Assembly (NCBI GenBank): GCA_008973525.1
Contig: WACJ01000301.1
Location: forward strand, 248,001 to 312,000
Length of the DNA: 64,000 bases
Direction: 5' to 3'
Source: Stenopsyche tienmushanensis
Lineage: Eukaryota > Arthropoda > Insecta > Trichoptera > Stenopsychidae
Position 1 is the stretch's first letter. Each line of letters starts with the position of its first letter. Made by a program: the position numbers and the translations under genes. The notes beneath the pieces are model-generated. The model was not told where the DNA came from. It saw nothing but the letters and a program-made list of their open reading frames with translations, and made no database searches. This document shows, in pieces, positions 1 through 11,419 of the stretch.

Positions 1-590
1 CCTAAAAAAAAAACACACACACATTATAGCACTCCATACGTGGGAAACATAACACTATATTCGTCTCCGTTTAGTCACAGCTTTTGAATGACATTAGTAA
101 TCTAAGGTTACGCTTAATCAAATACATTAATGATATCATTCGAAACGAGTTTGTATTAATATATACCAAAACAAACCAGAATAAAACATGATTTGATATA
201 TTATCTGGTAAAAAATATTTTATTTTTGCATTTTAAGTTAAAATTGGGAGGGAATGCAATTTTTTTTACTCGCCAAATGAATGAAACTCTGAGGTTATGC
301 TATTTTCAATATTGAGCGAACGAGGAAGTGAATGTGTGATACAGACGAAATGGAAAATCTTTTGTAGATCAGCCGGCTGTGAACCTCCTATTAAAAACAG
401 ATCTACGGAGAAGGAGGGCTTCCATGACCTTTTGAAGGCCGTATAAGGCTCCAGGTTCAGGGTTTGTGCTGAAGCTTTTGCAAAATATCCTAAATGTCCT
501 AAAGATGGATACTCTGAAGTCTCTAAAATCCCAAATCTAAAAAACAAGGCCCTAAACTGATATGCTGGAATGGGTCTATTAAAAAGCACT
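1..590. other. Left-edge AT-rich sequence, no supported gene
   Basis: Nothing recognisable to about 240. From 266 to 589 the minus strand is open for 107 codons with somewhat higher GC than the flanks, but it has no motif I recognise and abuts a decayed mariner fragment, so I treat it as part of repeat-derived sequence rather than a gene. Confidence 0.4.
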
Positions 591-692
591 GTTGACTGTT
601 GATTTTGAATCTGAATCCACTAGCGATTTCACCAGCTTGGTGTCGAATTCAGTAGGTCTCCCACTTCGGTGGTCATCAACTAGGCTAAAATT
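591..692 (-). mobile_element. mariner transposase fragment (N-terminal linker region)
   Basis: The minus strand encodes a short open piece reading NFSLVDDHRSGRPTEFDTKL and onward to about STVN. The order F-x-L-x-D-x-x-RSGRP-x-E matches the linker that follows the helix-turn-helix in mariner transposases. The frame is interrupted on both sides, and no terminal repeats were seen, so this is a dead fragment. Confidence 0.45.
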
Positions 693-1252
693 GCCATTTG
701 AGAAGTACTTGCTCTTTTTATTAATTTGTCTCGTCACATCACATACTTTAAATGTTTATCTTTTTACTTTAATAATAATGATTAATACCAGTACAAGAAA
801 GCATTAATAATTCATATTTCCAACCGTATATCCATCAAAATGTCAGCTCATTCAAACAATATATGTGATCAATAGGAGTGTAATTATATCAAAACAGTAT
901 GTGTATATTACCCAAATTTCAGCCAAAAACTTAAAAAGATGCTATTGCTTTCAAAGTCTTTACATGAATGAGACAGTTACTAAATAAAATTACATGTATA
1001 TTGTCTAACGGACCTCATTGTTGCTATAAGTGGAACTACTCCTCATTTTTTGTGTTCATATTCACACACTATACATAATTTATGAGTAGCCACTTAAAGA
1101 CAAATGGTTAATACATATTTTTAAATACTTGACTTGAATAAAATACTATGATTTACATTTAAATTTGGCATCTTTGCTAACTGTAATGTAGTGCGTACAT
1201 GCGAAATTAATTTGCGATATAAAGCCATTTTATTGGTGTTATTAAATATAAT
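693..1252. other. Intergenic AT-rich sequence
   Basis: No open frame, splice signal pair or repeat that I can support. Confidence 0.5.
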
Positions 1253-1372
1253 TTAAGGTTTGTACCACTTGAATGGATCCCGGTAGAGATCAAAAACCAT
1301 ATTGAGGATGCCTCCTTCAGTAGTCATCTTATCTAGAAGCAGGAACAAATCACCACCGAAATGCCACAGAAT
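1253..1372 (-). pseudogene. Orphan C-terminal coding fragment, unidentified
   Basis: A GC-richer block whose minus strand reads about 37 very protein-like codons (segments WHFGGDLFLLLDKM and FDLYRDPFKWYKP) ending in a TAA at 1253-1255. An in-frame stop lies just upstream near 1382 and there is no AG acceptor between that stop and the coding-like part, so it cannot be a normal last exon as it stands. Spt3 starts about 630 bases away on the other strand, leaving no room for upstream exons nearby. I do not recognise the protein. Best read as a truncated or retroposed gene end; a genuine last exon with an unusual acceptor is possible. Confidence 0.3.
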
Positions 1373-1734
1373 ACGAATAGGTTATGTGTAGTAATGCGCA
1401 TGTTACATTATTCGACCATTTCAATTGGACATTTTATTTTTGAATCACGATCAATAGCAATACAAATATATAAACATACAAAAATATTAATATAATATAA
1501 GGTTGATTGTTTCTAAAAATTCAATAAAAAATTTTTGGAGTTATTTAAAAATATACAATTTTTAAGTTGAAAAAAATAAAATAAAAATATTTTATTATAA
1601 AAGTTTACAATAATAACTCTTATCTATTTAAAATGAATAGTATTTCAGAAAAAATTATATATCTAGTTATCGTATTTAATATTATTTTTATTTTCGTTCA
1701 ATTATTATGCATTTTAGTGGTCATAATTATTAGA

Positions 1735-2004
1735 CTTGTGACCAATCTAAATTCAATAGACGTCCGATTGCTAAACACTTGTCAACAAAGGTTTTGAGGT
1801 TATTTTGTAATAGTAAGTATTAAAATATATTGAAACCCTAGACATTTGGTAGATAATAATTATAAAAGATAAATTATAGCATAATATAAGTTTGATAAAT
1901 ATACTAAGCTCAAAATAACTAAAATATAACAATTGAAAATAAGTGAATCATTTATATTTTTGAATGTTAGAATAATAATGTAATTTAATTTGTGTAGGTT
2001 AAAT
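1735..2004 (+). promoter_or_regulatory. Spt3 promoter-proximal region, 5' UTR exon end and leader intron
   Basis: A CCAAT motif lies at about 1742. A consensus donor (GTAAGT) begins at 1813, and an acceptor ending TGTGTAG closes at 1997, seven bases before the Spt3 ATG. This gives a 185-base intron in the 5' leader. The intron explains why the open frame appears to extend a few codons upstream of the true ATG. Transcription probably starts between about 1700 and 1800; no TATA box was seen. Confidence 0.5.
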
Positions 2005-2940
2005 ATGACAACTCCATATGCATCTGAACCCATCAAAGCATCCCCTGATGGAATAACTTTCCAAAAAGATATTGCATACATGATGCACGGATTCGGGGAT
2101 GGTCCAACGCCGTTACCTGCCACTGTAGCTCTCATTGAGAGTATTGTGTTGAAACAAATGCGGTATATCCTTAATGTAGCCGTTGGAAATGCAGAGCGGC
2201 GAGGTCACAAGTGCGTTGGCCCTGAAGATGTAATATTTTTAATGCGCAACAATAAATTAAAACTGCGGAGATTACTTCAATATATGAAATGCAAGAAAGA
2301 ATACAAATTCAAAAATAAAATTACCGATGAGCAGTTTGTTCCGGACGTTCTCATGGAAGAGGACGGAGAAAACACTAAACACAGAAAAGATACCTATCAA
2401 GAAATTGTGGAATCATTCGACGACACCGGGTCCATAGCTAAAGCTTTAGAGTTTGATGAGATTGTGTACTCTAGGAAGATCCGAGCAAATAGAATATCTC
2501 AAAGTTTGAGCATTGAGAAATACGAAGCTTATCACAAAGCACGCTGTGCATCCTTCGCTCAGGGAAAGCTGAGTCCTACCAGATTCAAAAGTTGGTTATG
2601 TCCACTCAACGATATCAGTATGAATAGCCAAGCTCTTAGTGTTTTGTCTTATTTAGCATATGAGAGTGTCGCACAAATCGTTGATTTAGCCTTTTTAGTT
2701 AGACAGGATGCTCGAAATGTTCCAAACGAACCATTCGCAAAACTGGAAGGAGGAAATTATTGTAATCCAATGACATTTGACAATTCTCAATTTATGAAGT
2801 CAGGCCAAGGAGTTAATCCTATAACCGTAGCTCAAGTGAGGGAAGCTATGAGAAGGTTTTCCACTCGTAGAATAGGAACCAATGGTTTATTTTCGAGGAA
2901 TATAAAAAGTGACATGCCTATGAAACTTTTAGCAATGTAA
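2005..2940 (+). CDS. Spt3: Spt3-like SAGA complex subunit (SUPT3H homologue)
   Basis: A single-exon coding region of 311 residues, close to the size of animal SUPT3H (about 317). The N-terminal third (roughly residues 17-95) is the Spt3/TFIID-18 histone fold: it opens ITFQKDIAYMMHGFGD and closes with VGPEDVIFLMRNNKLKLRRL. A second helical pair near residues 210-285 (ALSVLSYLAYESVAQIVDLA, then ITVAQVREAMRRF) is the C-terminal histone-fold-like half of this family. Known role: Spt3 helps the SAGA coactivator recruit TBP to promoters in the nucleus. I start at the ATG at 2005 because the codons before it follow a splice acceptor and include a non-ATG start. A poly(A) signal AATAAA lies at 2955-2960. 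The gene runs convergently with LYAR. No damage is visible. Confidence 0.93.
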   Translation: MTTPYASEPIKASPDGITFQKDIAYMMHGFGDGPTPLPATVALIESIVLKQMRYILNVAVGNAERRGHKCVGPEDVIFLMRNNKLKLRRLLQYMKCKKEYKFKNKITDEQFVPDVLMEEDGENTKHRKDTYQEIVESFDDTGSIAKALEFDEIVYSRKIRANRISQSLSIEKYEAYHKARCASFAQGKLSPTRFKSWLCPLNDISMNSQALSVLSYLAYESVAQIVDLAFLVRQDARNVPNEPFAKLEGGNYCNPMTFDNSQFMKSGQGVNPITVAQVREAMRRFSTRRIGTNGLFSRNIKSDMPMKLLAM

Positions 2941-3568
2941 CTTATTTAAAGTGAAATAAAAATAATCTTTCAATATTAATACGAGTTTACACATTTCAAC
3001 GGCTAACAAAATCCTTTAAATAATGTAAAGGATATACATAAATTAAGTATAATTTAAAAACCATAATGTATTGAATTATAAATGGAAGAAATCGACGCTT
3101 ACGGGAATAATTGTAACAGACCTTATTATGTTATTTGATATTATTATTAAGATTAAAAGATTTGCACGCATTACATGATTAAATACTTTTATTATAAAAA
3201 ATTAGAATGCTTGAAAATCCCTGAACAATTCATTAAAAATCATGTGAATCGATTAAGTTGATGATAAATGGTTTGGTGGCTATAAAAGTACAGTCTTATC
3301 TCTCAAATGTTATGACTAAAACATAATTGTCCGTTACAGGAGACACCGCCGCTAAAAATCGGAGATTATATAGGGAAAAAGTCAGTATAAAAAATGTTCT
3401 TTATAGCAGACTCGACTGTATGTATAAATATTTAATAACATAGTTTATTAAATAAAATAGCAATATATAAATGTTATAATTTTATTTAAGAAATACAACA
3501 TATAAGCGGTATGGAAGCATAATAGAAATTTGAACCGCCTATAATGAGAGATTAAATATGGATCCCGT
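2941..3568. other. Convergent intergenic region with poly(A) signals
   Basis: Spacer between the Spt3 and LYAR stop codons. AATAAA for Spt3 is at 2955-2960. On the minus strand AATAAA occurs at 3481-3486 and again at 3444-3449, suitable for LYAR. No other feature seen. Confidence 0.55.
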
Positions 3569-5448
3569 CTACATTAAGCATACTTTTTCATTGTTAATTT
3601 TAATATTTTCGATTTTTTTCAAGCTCTTGGTGAACTTTTTATTTATTCGGTCCGTTATAACTGAAACATTATTTAAAGCGCAGTATTCGGTGAGGACTTT
3701 TTTCTCCAACTTCTTGATAGAAATTTCTTTTCCTTTCGATGAAAGAACCGACTGGATAGCCCCGATCCAATCGAACGATTCCGAGTCGTTGACTTTATTT
3801 TTCTTTGCTGCGGGTTCGTCTTTACTTTCGACAACAGCTTCGCTAATTTTATTTTCACCATTAACATTTTCGACTTCGGTTATTTGATCCAATTTGCGTT
3901 TTTTAGTTTTCTTTGTTTCGGTCACCTCTTCTTCAATATCCGGTTTGACTTCATTTTGAATTTTTGCTAATTCGGCTTCATATTTTTCACGCTTTTTCTT
4001 TTCTTTCTTCTCTTTCTTGCTAAGAGGTTTATCATCAGTGGATTTATCACAGTCAGTTTTAAGACTAATATCAATATTTTCTTCATTAGAATCATTTTCC
4101 AATTTTGCTTTCTTTTTTTTCTTTATACTTGAATTGGCCACATCTTCTATGCAACTTGTATCCATATTTGTGATTTCCTCATTACTAGCATTTTCTTTAA
4201 TTTCAGAATCTTGCTTTTTCTTCTTCTTCTTTTTTTTGTTTTCGTCGTCATTATCAACAACCATTGTGGAATCTTCGAGTGAATGTCCATTAGATAGCGT
4301 GGAATTATCACCATTTTCCAAATTATTTTTCTTTTTTTTATGTTTTGGTTTTTCTTCCTTTATTTCTGAGGTTTCGTCAATTTTTTTAACATCATTTTCT
4401 ACAGCTTCATTTTGTTTGTTGCCATTTTGTTTAACATTTACATTCACTAAGGACAGTTTTGAAGATAACAAGTTCCAAGCATTTTCAATATCCTTAGGAC
4501 TCGCTCGTCGATCCATGCTTCTTACAAAGTTAACAAATTTCGATTGTTTCCTAGGAGTATTCGGTTGTTTGGATATTTTTTCTAAAAGATATCTTAGTGA
4601 TCCTGATAAATTAGTATTTTCATCAAGTACTGATTGAACAATTTCTATCCAGGCATTTTGTTTCTTTTCTCCTTTATTTTGATTTGGTTTTGCTATATAT
4701 CCTTTTCCTCCATATCTTTCAGCTTCACTCACGCATTTAGTATGTGAAGTAAATTCATCACCCCTTAAAGAAATAAAGATTGTTATTAACAAATGATATG
4801 AAAAATAAAGTAGCATTGCTGTTTTGCGCAATAACAGAAAAACTCTTGCATTATACGCGTTAAAACATTGGTACAATTGGGTTAACGAGAGGTAAATTTA
4901 TTGTAATAAAAATATTTATTATTAAATTGCTTGTTTTTAACATTTTTATAGAATTTAAATTTAACTCAAATACGTTTTTGATTGGTTGCTGCTGCTGTTG
5001 TTATCGCCAAATGAATTGATCTAAGTATGAATTCAAATGACGTTCTGTACCCGCCATTTGTTGATCACTACATTTTATCGATGTTCTAGCTGGCAGAAGA
5101 ATTGGTCTGCATCACCTTCAGGCCACCACTTTTCACCATGCTTCATTTTGTGTTGTTTTGACAAATCATCTTATTCGGAAGGATGCCTTGTAAATATACC
5201 TCCCGTTAAAAAAAAATTGTACCATGTTCGTATGGACAGATTGTAAAGAACTAATAAACATATTTTAATTTGATAACGTAAATTTGCAAATGTTTACTAG
5301 AAAATATTAATACTATTTACCTAAAATCTTTTAAACAGTCCATGCAACACAAATCTGGAAATTTGTTTCTACATTTCGTTTCATAATGTTTTTCAACTTT
5401 TGGCTTTTGGACGGATTCCCCACAGTGACTGCATGTAAAGACAACCAT
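3569..5448 (-). CDS. LYAR: LYAR, nucleolar zinc-finger growth regulator
   Basis: Two coding exons: 5448-5321 (42 codons plus two bases; donor GTAAAT) and 4763-3569 (acceptor TTCTTTAAG), giving 440 residues; human LYAR is 379. The N-terminus begins MVVFTCSHCGESV and forms two LYAR-type C2HC fingers: C6/C9/H21/C26 and C35/C38/H50/C53. The exon join restores the conserved CLKDFRGDEF...KYGGKGY-like stretch (here ERYGGKGY). Residues about 60-150 are the conserved helical region. The middle is Lys/Glu-rich low complexity typical of nucleolar proteins. The C-terminus from about 372 (SFDWIGAIQSVL...) is the family's winged-helix-like domain. An acceptor TTTGTTTTTAG ends at 5452, three bases before the ATG, so a non-coding exon lies upstream. 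Known role: ribosome biogenesis and transcription in proliferating cells. The extra length lies in the charged middle. Confidence 0.93.
5001..5057 (-). mobile_element. Possible Merlin/IS1016-type transposase remnant in LYAR intron
   Basis: The minus strand inside the 557-base LYAR coding intron has a short frame ending GTERHLNSYLDQFIWR then a stop. The pattern GT...L-x-x-YLDEF-x-WR is the C-terminal signature of Merlin/ISXO2-type DDE transposases. Only about 18 codons are recognisable, so chance is not excluded. The rest of the intron (4764-5320) shows nothing else. Confidence 0.25.
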
Positions 5449-6090
5449 TTTCTAAAAACAAATAACACATTTTATGTTCTAAATCATATTTGTAGAGATC
5501 CAGCAAGTCCGTAATTAACGCTTGTTTTTTAAAAAATAATTTCAATTGTATCTATCAATTTTAATTTGATCAAACAGAATATAATCAGGTATATTAATAT
5601 GAATTCAGTGAATACATGTACAAAAACACATTTTACAGTACAAAATTATAGCAATTTAAATTGATTAGTTATTTATCATTTTTCATATTTCTATTGTTTA
5701 ATATCAGACTTTTATTTAAAGCTTAAAATTAAAAATTTATTAAAAAAGCGCAAGGCTTTCTAATGTGACAAGTTATCAAAACTATAAATCCAATCAAAGT
5801 TTATTGAAATACAATATAAAAGCTTTCAAACGCTAAATCATGAATGCAATTCAACTATTTTAAACTTGATGACGGTTTATAGTCGATTATAATGTGAAAA
5901 TATAAAATAAATACACGCCGATGGATGTAGAGGTTAAAAAAAACACCATAATATTTTTTAGATCGTACGCTTATTAAATTATAATAAAGCCAAAATAATT
6001 TATGAAACAGATTTATTTTATAAAAGCTTGCAATGGTAACATGTGTTAAATTGTGTATTGATTTTAAAAAAAGAAGGAATACTCTCTCAC

Positions 6091-6200
6091 CGACAAAACG
6101 ACGCACACGTGCAATAGACAGATCGTTTGAGCGGTCGTTGCGCCTCAAAGTGCTAAAATACGACCATATATTTCAAAGCGAACGTCGTGCATCAAATCAT
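6091..6200 (-). promoter_or_regulatory. Putative LYAR non-coding first exon and promoter
   Basis: A CpG-containing block much richer in GC than its AT-rich surroundings. On the minus strand it ends in TTTTGTCG followed by a good donor GTGAGAGAG (GT at 6090-6089). Together with the acceptor at 5453-5452 just before the LYAR ATG this gives a 639-base leader intron. No TATA box is evident, as expected for a housekeeping gene. The join is inferred. Confidence 0.5.
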
Positions 6201-6230
6201 GACATATTTGCTCCAAGTATTTGACTATTA

Positions 6231-6823
6231 AATTAGCTTGTTTTTTTATATCAAAATTACTAATACCAACCACGTATATTATTTAGTAAAAAACCTTTTT
6301 AATAAATTATATTTTTTAAATTATTTAAATAAATTCATTAAAATCGTAAAAAAGTTTTGAATTTATTTTGCAAACTGTTAAAAATAATGCGATGACGCAC
6401 TTATAAAAATCGGTTTTATATTCTGATGATAAAATTTAACGAAATAATATGTTATTAAAATGAATAAAATAATTGTTTAAAAAAATATATTTTAAAAGAT
6501 TTCAATATAAATATAATTTTAAACTATTTTCCCAAGTATTAGCTTCAATCCTATCATAATAAATTCTCAAAGTTATAGATTGAAACCAATCAATAACTTT
6601 GATTAACGACGAATATAATTTAATTTTTGGTAATAAAATAAATTGAATAAGACAATTAAGATTATTTTTATATTTAAAATATAAATAATGGCAGTTTTAC
6701 ACATTAAATATATGTACATTTTATTAACTTAAAATAGTAAAAAAATTGTTTTTGACAATGTGACGAAATATTGCACACACATTTAAATTAAATATGGCAT
6801 TTTATTTTATTGTTTATTCTGCT
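6231..6823. other. AT-rich intergenic spacer
   Basis: Very AT-rich with no open frame of note. A minus-strand AATAAA at 6818-6813 lies just past the gene A stop codon and probably serves as its poly(A) signal. Confidence 0.5.
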
Positions 6824-8396
6824 TTAATCGTCTTTGAATTGTTCATATAGCTTTCTGCTAAATTCTCTTCTGTAGTCTTGTATATTTTTCTTTGAATCCT
6901 GTAACAATTATTAGTATAAATCAACAAATATAAAACATTAATGCCTGAATATGTCAGAGATTTTTGAACTATTAAAATGTATTATACAGCCATTGCTTCT
7001 CGCATTTCCAGATTGTAGAGCCTTCTTAAGCCAATTAAATTCCTACGGAGGATGTCAAGGAATCGTGCTCTTGAAATTCTTGGTGGGGCCTCTGTTGTAG
7101 TTGTAGAATTGTCTGTTATCGGGGCCTTGGTGGTTGATGGCTGAAATCAATTTTTTTAAATTTAAATTCGATTATTATATCGGATCTTTCAGATTAAAAG
7201 CTATCTAAATACACTCAAATCTCTTTTTGCGCGATTTCGAAGTTATGCGGTTTTTTTAAAGCAAATTTTCTTTATTTTAAATTTTATAAGGAATACGTAT
7301 CGAGATTTTGGATAAAATAAAAAATAAATCATCAACATTAACCGAAATTTGGAAAAAAATATAATTTGGGATTGTGTAAATCATATTACTTGACTGATTT
7401 TTTGAGTGAGGGACTATAGTGACATCTTTATTAATTATGAATTATATTGTTGGAAAGAGAAATTTTAAACAGAACAATGATGACATTGACACTTGGTATA
7501 CTATTTCTTCTATATAGCTGTCAAACCGCTGTTAACACCGTACTTATTTAACTATTAACTGTTTGACAAAGTCTAATCGGTGTTTGAAAGCTTGAATACA
7601 AGAATTTATATGGCTATGGTTAAAGCAACATTATTTAAATGCTTTAATGCAAGCAGGACCGAAAAAATGTTCTATCAACAATTCAGAACACTGAGTGCCA
7701 ATGAGAAACCGAGGACACACACAGGTCATGATTTATACTATGGAAGATAGTTTTCCACCCCTTCTTATTAGATCAGGACATGATAATGATAGATATTGTT
7801 TAATAATTCTAAACTGAAAATTTGAAAATTAGCTGAGAAAATGGTATTTTTATATAGTAACGTCTAATCTGGTGGAGCCAGTATTTATTATATATGCTCA
7901 GAATTTACATGTTTTGATATTGACCTGATCATCTGAGAATTGATTGCTGAGGAGTACGGAGAGTTGATCGTATGCACTTCTAGTGTCATTGACTTGCTGA
8001 AAAATATTATAAATATATTATTTTTATGAATTATCATGTTTTTATCGACACTATCCAAACCATTGACTGACATCAACTAGAAGCTTCCAGACTGTCCCGA
8101 AAAATCCCATTTGTCTCGGTTTGGTTTTTCTTAATTGTCGTGCTTGTCGGTCTTTGGTTATTACAGAGTCTGCTAATTGAATCTGAAAAAAATACGAGCC
8201 ATTTCCATATTAGTATTTTAAAATGAGCACAGTTTAAAAGAGATTCAAGGTGTTGTCGTGTTGATTTAACAATTTTAAACGGTAGAACCTTTTCTGGACC
8301 ATCGATCGCTCTTTTTTGTGGCGATTGTTGAGAGGTCGTCATCACTATTACACCTAATAAAGCTATGATAAAGCTCCATCTTATTAAAGAAGGCAT
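6824..8396 (-). CDS. Gene A: small secreted protein, unrecognised family
   Basis: Five phase-0 exons assembled by eye: 8396-8289, 8182-8072, 7996-7925, 7140-6988 and 6898-6824, totalling 172 residues. It begins MPSLIRWSFIIALLGVIVMT, a clear signal peptide with likely cleavage before QQSPQKR, whose KR could be a processing site. Residues 37-97 are amphipathic with a short aromatic patch (MGFFGTVWKLL). Residues 98-118 are a Thr/Pro linker (STTKAP, STTTTEAPP). The C-terminal 55 residues are a basic helix-rich block (RFLDILRRNLIGLRRLYNLE). The last exon (DSKKNIQDYRREF...) stays in frame. The acceptors are good. Donors are weak: exons 2 and 3 use GTCAGT and GTCAAT, exon 4 uses GTATAA and exon 1 uses GTTCTA (alternatively GTTAAA six codons further on). 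An acceptor at 8401-8400, just before the ATG, implies an upstream 5' UTR exon I could not place. Function unknown; probably extracellular. Confidence 0.6.
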
Positions 8397-8399
8397 CGT

Positions 8400-9496
8400 C
8401 TGAAAAGAAATACAATATATTAATTTCGAGTCATTGTTAAGGACCAAAATCTCTTTAATAACCATTCGATGATAGCCATGATTTGATTTGATAGATTAAT
8501 TCCTATTTAAGCAATAATTTTATTGAAATCAGTTTCTTAGAGCACAAGTATAATATTTTAACTTTGTGTGGAATTTTAGCATTTGATTTTCATCATAAAT
8601 AGTGATCCATAAGTCATGCTCTAGTTCTGTAATACATATTTTAGTCGGTTGAATTAATTTATTGCATTTATTTTTTTAAATATATAAATAATTTAGTATA
8701 ATATTATTCTTAGGCTCGATAGAATCTTACACGTTACATTCAATATTGAAGATTTTATAGAACAATCAAACACACAGTAGATTTGCATTTATTAATTAAT
8801 TATAAATGGCAATTTAGGTAGTTGTTTATCTAAATTCATTATCTTTCTGATAGAATGTTTGGTAAAAACAAATATATTAGGAATGTTGTTTCCACGATTA
8901 ATAAACACTCAATTTGACCACGGATATCGTGACTTTGAACCGAAAATGGTTGAATTTCTTGAATTTTAATAAGGTAATATGTATATATTTAATTCAATAA
9001 TTGATATGGCAGAACTAAAAGAGGTATTTTAATAATCGGCGATGAGATTTAAACTAATATACAGCCTGAAGAATGGAATAATCAACACAACTCCAAATGA
9101 AAAGTTATTGCTAAATTCTTCAATAATTTTAACAATATGCAGAAATACGTCAGATATCATTGATTTTTCTTTTAAAACTTATACACAGGTCTTCTAAATT
9201 CCTCAAAGATTTGCTAAACAGACGGAATGCAAAAACTTTATAAGGCATTTTATATTTGCGGATGTTTTCATATGAAATGTCCGCTTACTGTCAAGGTTCA
9301 TTTTTGTTCACAAATGTATAAAAATAATATTTTTTTAAATTTCTGTACATGAAAAAGTTATATAGGTAATCTTAATTAGATGCCTGAAACTTGCTGGTGT
9401 TGCTATATTGATTTATAAAGTTAATGGAAAGAAATTTGTTATTGAAAATGATTGAAAAAGGGGCTAAATTCTGGACATTTTTTGTGAAAATTATGA
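8400..9496. other. Intergenic AT-rich sequence upstream of gene A
   Basis: It should contain, or lie near, the gene A leader exon implied by the acceptor at 8400, but I could not identify that exon. No other feature. Confidence 0.4.
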
Positions 9497-9765
9497 TTCA
9501 AATCTAGATTTTGAATAAAAATCATCATTCAAAAAAATTTGGGAGATTGGAAATATTAATATTTCTCATTAATAGTGTCGTTCCATTTTTATCCTGATTT
9601 CCTAAATCTGATAAAGTAAATATTGAGACGATTAATAACGACTGAATTTGTATTTTGTTACAAGCTCATAGATTCTCTCCTACAATTTCTATTTAAATAC
9701 TTCTATCCTAATTTAATTACATGTGGAAGGCGATCGAATATTTTAGTGGAATTATTTTCTTAGAT
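9497..9765 (+). repeat. Dispersed repeat family R1, copy 1
   Basis: Shares with copies at 12575, 32995 and 45235 the ordered landmarks ATATTAATATTTCT, CCTGATTTCCTRRATCTG, AAGTAAATAYTGAGRCGATT and (with the 32995 copy) CATAGATTCTCTCCTAC and TGTGGAAGGC. No coding capacity and no terminal inverted repeats seen. Family unknown; perhaps a non-autonomous retroelement. Confidence 0.6.
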
Positions 9766-10268
9766 AAAGCATCTTAAGATGAATTATTAATGAAATTCAT
9801 TGCATGCTTTACACATTAATATGAAGGGATTTATTGTGTCCATAGTCGTTATATGTCCTAATAACTAAATAATAGCCAGAATATTATATACTGGAATCGA
9901 TTTCAATTTTTTTGGGAGTTAGGGAGATCTTTTGCTATGTTTCATACATAGGTCCTATGTTCTAAGCGTGAGGATTGTCGAAATAGATTTTTTTTCAAAA
10001 TTTTGAAATAACAATAAATTTTACATTTAAATCGTCATAAATTTTTAATCTGTGATCGTAATAGTACGAAATAATTGTTTATATATATATTACATGCAAT
10101 TGGTTTAAAGAAAATTACTTCTGAGCTTCCAAAGTCACATAAAATGTGCAATCGAATGAGAAATGTCAACTTTTAAATTCTCTAAACAAAAAACTAATAA
10201 CTATTTTGAACTAAGTTTAGTTATAAAAAGTTCTCTAAATTATATCCTTTCCAACGATATGCTACATG

Positions 10269-11090
10269 TAGGGAATTCAAACCCGGGATCCCGAGATCCC
10301 GGACAGTTTTGGGTGCTCATGAATCTCGGAATTAGAAAACGTTACCCCGAAAAATTCGGGATTGATTTTTTTATCTAACAGAAATCGTACACCACGATGA
10401 AGGCTACTAAATCGAGACATTCCCGCCGAAATCTGGACGCTTGAAAATAGTGGCGTAACTACTAATTGGCGAGCTTAGACGACACCTAGGTGCAGTAGCT
10501 GTATAATCTACAATATGTATATATATATATATAAAGTAAATTTATGTTTTTCAAATTGATATATTAACCTTTCCTTACCGGTGATGTATTTACTACACTT
10601 CGACTCTAATAATGGGAATTTCGATATGAAATATAATAGATACGAAGTTCATAATTTTTGTATTCCTCCGTAATATAATTACGTATTATAGTATATAAGT
10701 ATTCATCTGCAGCGACAAAAATAAATAATTTATCGGGAAATCGGGAATTTTGCGAGTTTTAGTCCGTGTATCAGCAGAAAGGAATTTAATCAGTCACATT
10801 GATGGTGTTATATGAAAATGGTCATCAACTCGAACTAGCATTTAAATATCTGATGATGATATCTCCGACGAGTGTGGAGGCTGAGCGTTGCATCAAGTTG
10901 CCTGGCTTCCAAAATCAGATCCAGACTAAATGACGAAACACTCGATGCTTTAATGTTACTTTTTTAATTTTTTATAATTATTTAATTTCTTAAACTATTG
11001 AAAATCCTGGTCCCGGGATCCCAGAACTGATCCCGGGATGGTCTAATGCAATCCCGGGATCAAAATTTTGGCTCGGGATTGGATTCCCTA
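10269..11090 (+). mobile_element. Degenerate hAT transposon with 8-bp target duplication
   Basis: An 822-base element. Left end TAGGGAATTCAAACCCGGG and right end, on the other strand, TAGGGAATCCAATCCCGAG form terminal inverted repeats, with further CCCGGGATC repeats just inside both ends. It is flanked by GCTACATG and GCTACATT, an 8-bp duplication with one mismatch, as hAT elements make. Near 10860-10975 the plus strand encodes the hAT C-terminal dimerisation motif in two frames: SPTSVEAERC, then after a frameshift KIRSRLNDETLDALMLLF. The internal part of the transposase is missing, so the element is dead. Confidence 0.85.
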
Positions 11091-11214
11091 GCTACATTTC
11101 ATACAAATCGTTCAATAAGTCGTTAAATTTGAAGAGGTACCAGTTTTTCAGGGTCAGAGTTAAGAAAATATATTTTATGCTCAAGTGGTTTTTTATTAAA
11201 TTTATTTACAAAAT

Positions 11215-11340
11215 TTAGGCGACGATTATTTTTTCAATTAGGATTGCTTTTATGGGCACCTCTGTCATGTAAATTAATTCTTTTACACGTCCCTAGACAA
11301 AGAAATCCAGTGGTGTCAGATCTGGAGACCGTGCGAGCCA
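11215..11340 (-). mobile_element. mariner/Tc1-like transposase relic (third catalytic motif region)
   Basis: The minus strand reads WLARSPDLTPLDFFV, a stop, then GRVKELIYMTEVPIKA. SPDLTP-x-DFF-x-W is the block around the last catalytic aspartate of mariner/Tc1-like DDE transposases. A TAG replaces the expected Trp. Weakly similar sequence may continue upstream to about 11420. No ends were found. Confidence 0.65.
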
Positions 11341-11419
11341 TGGAATAGTGCACGTCAGACGTACCCTGCGAAGACGTCATCCACTTTTCATTCTTGCAGC
11401 TTATCTCAATTTAATCAGC

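Noticed and set aside
5037..5246. 69-codon plus-strand frame in the LYAR intron
   Set aside because: Lies antisense in an intron, Cys/Ser-rich without pattern; the opposite strand shows the transposase-like remnant instead.
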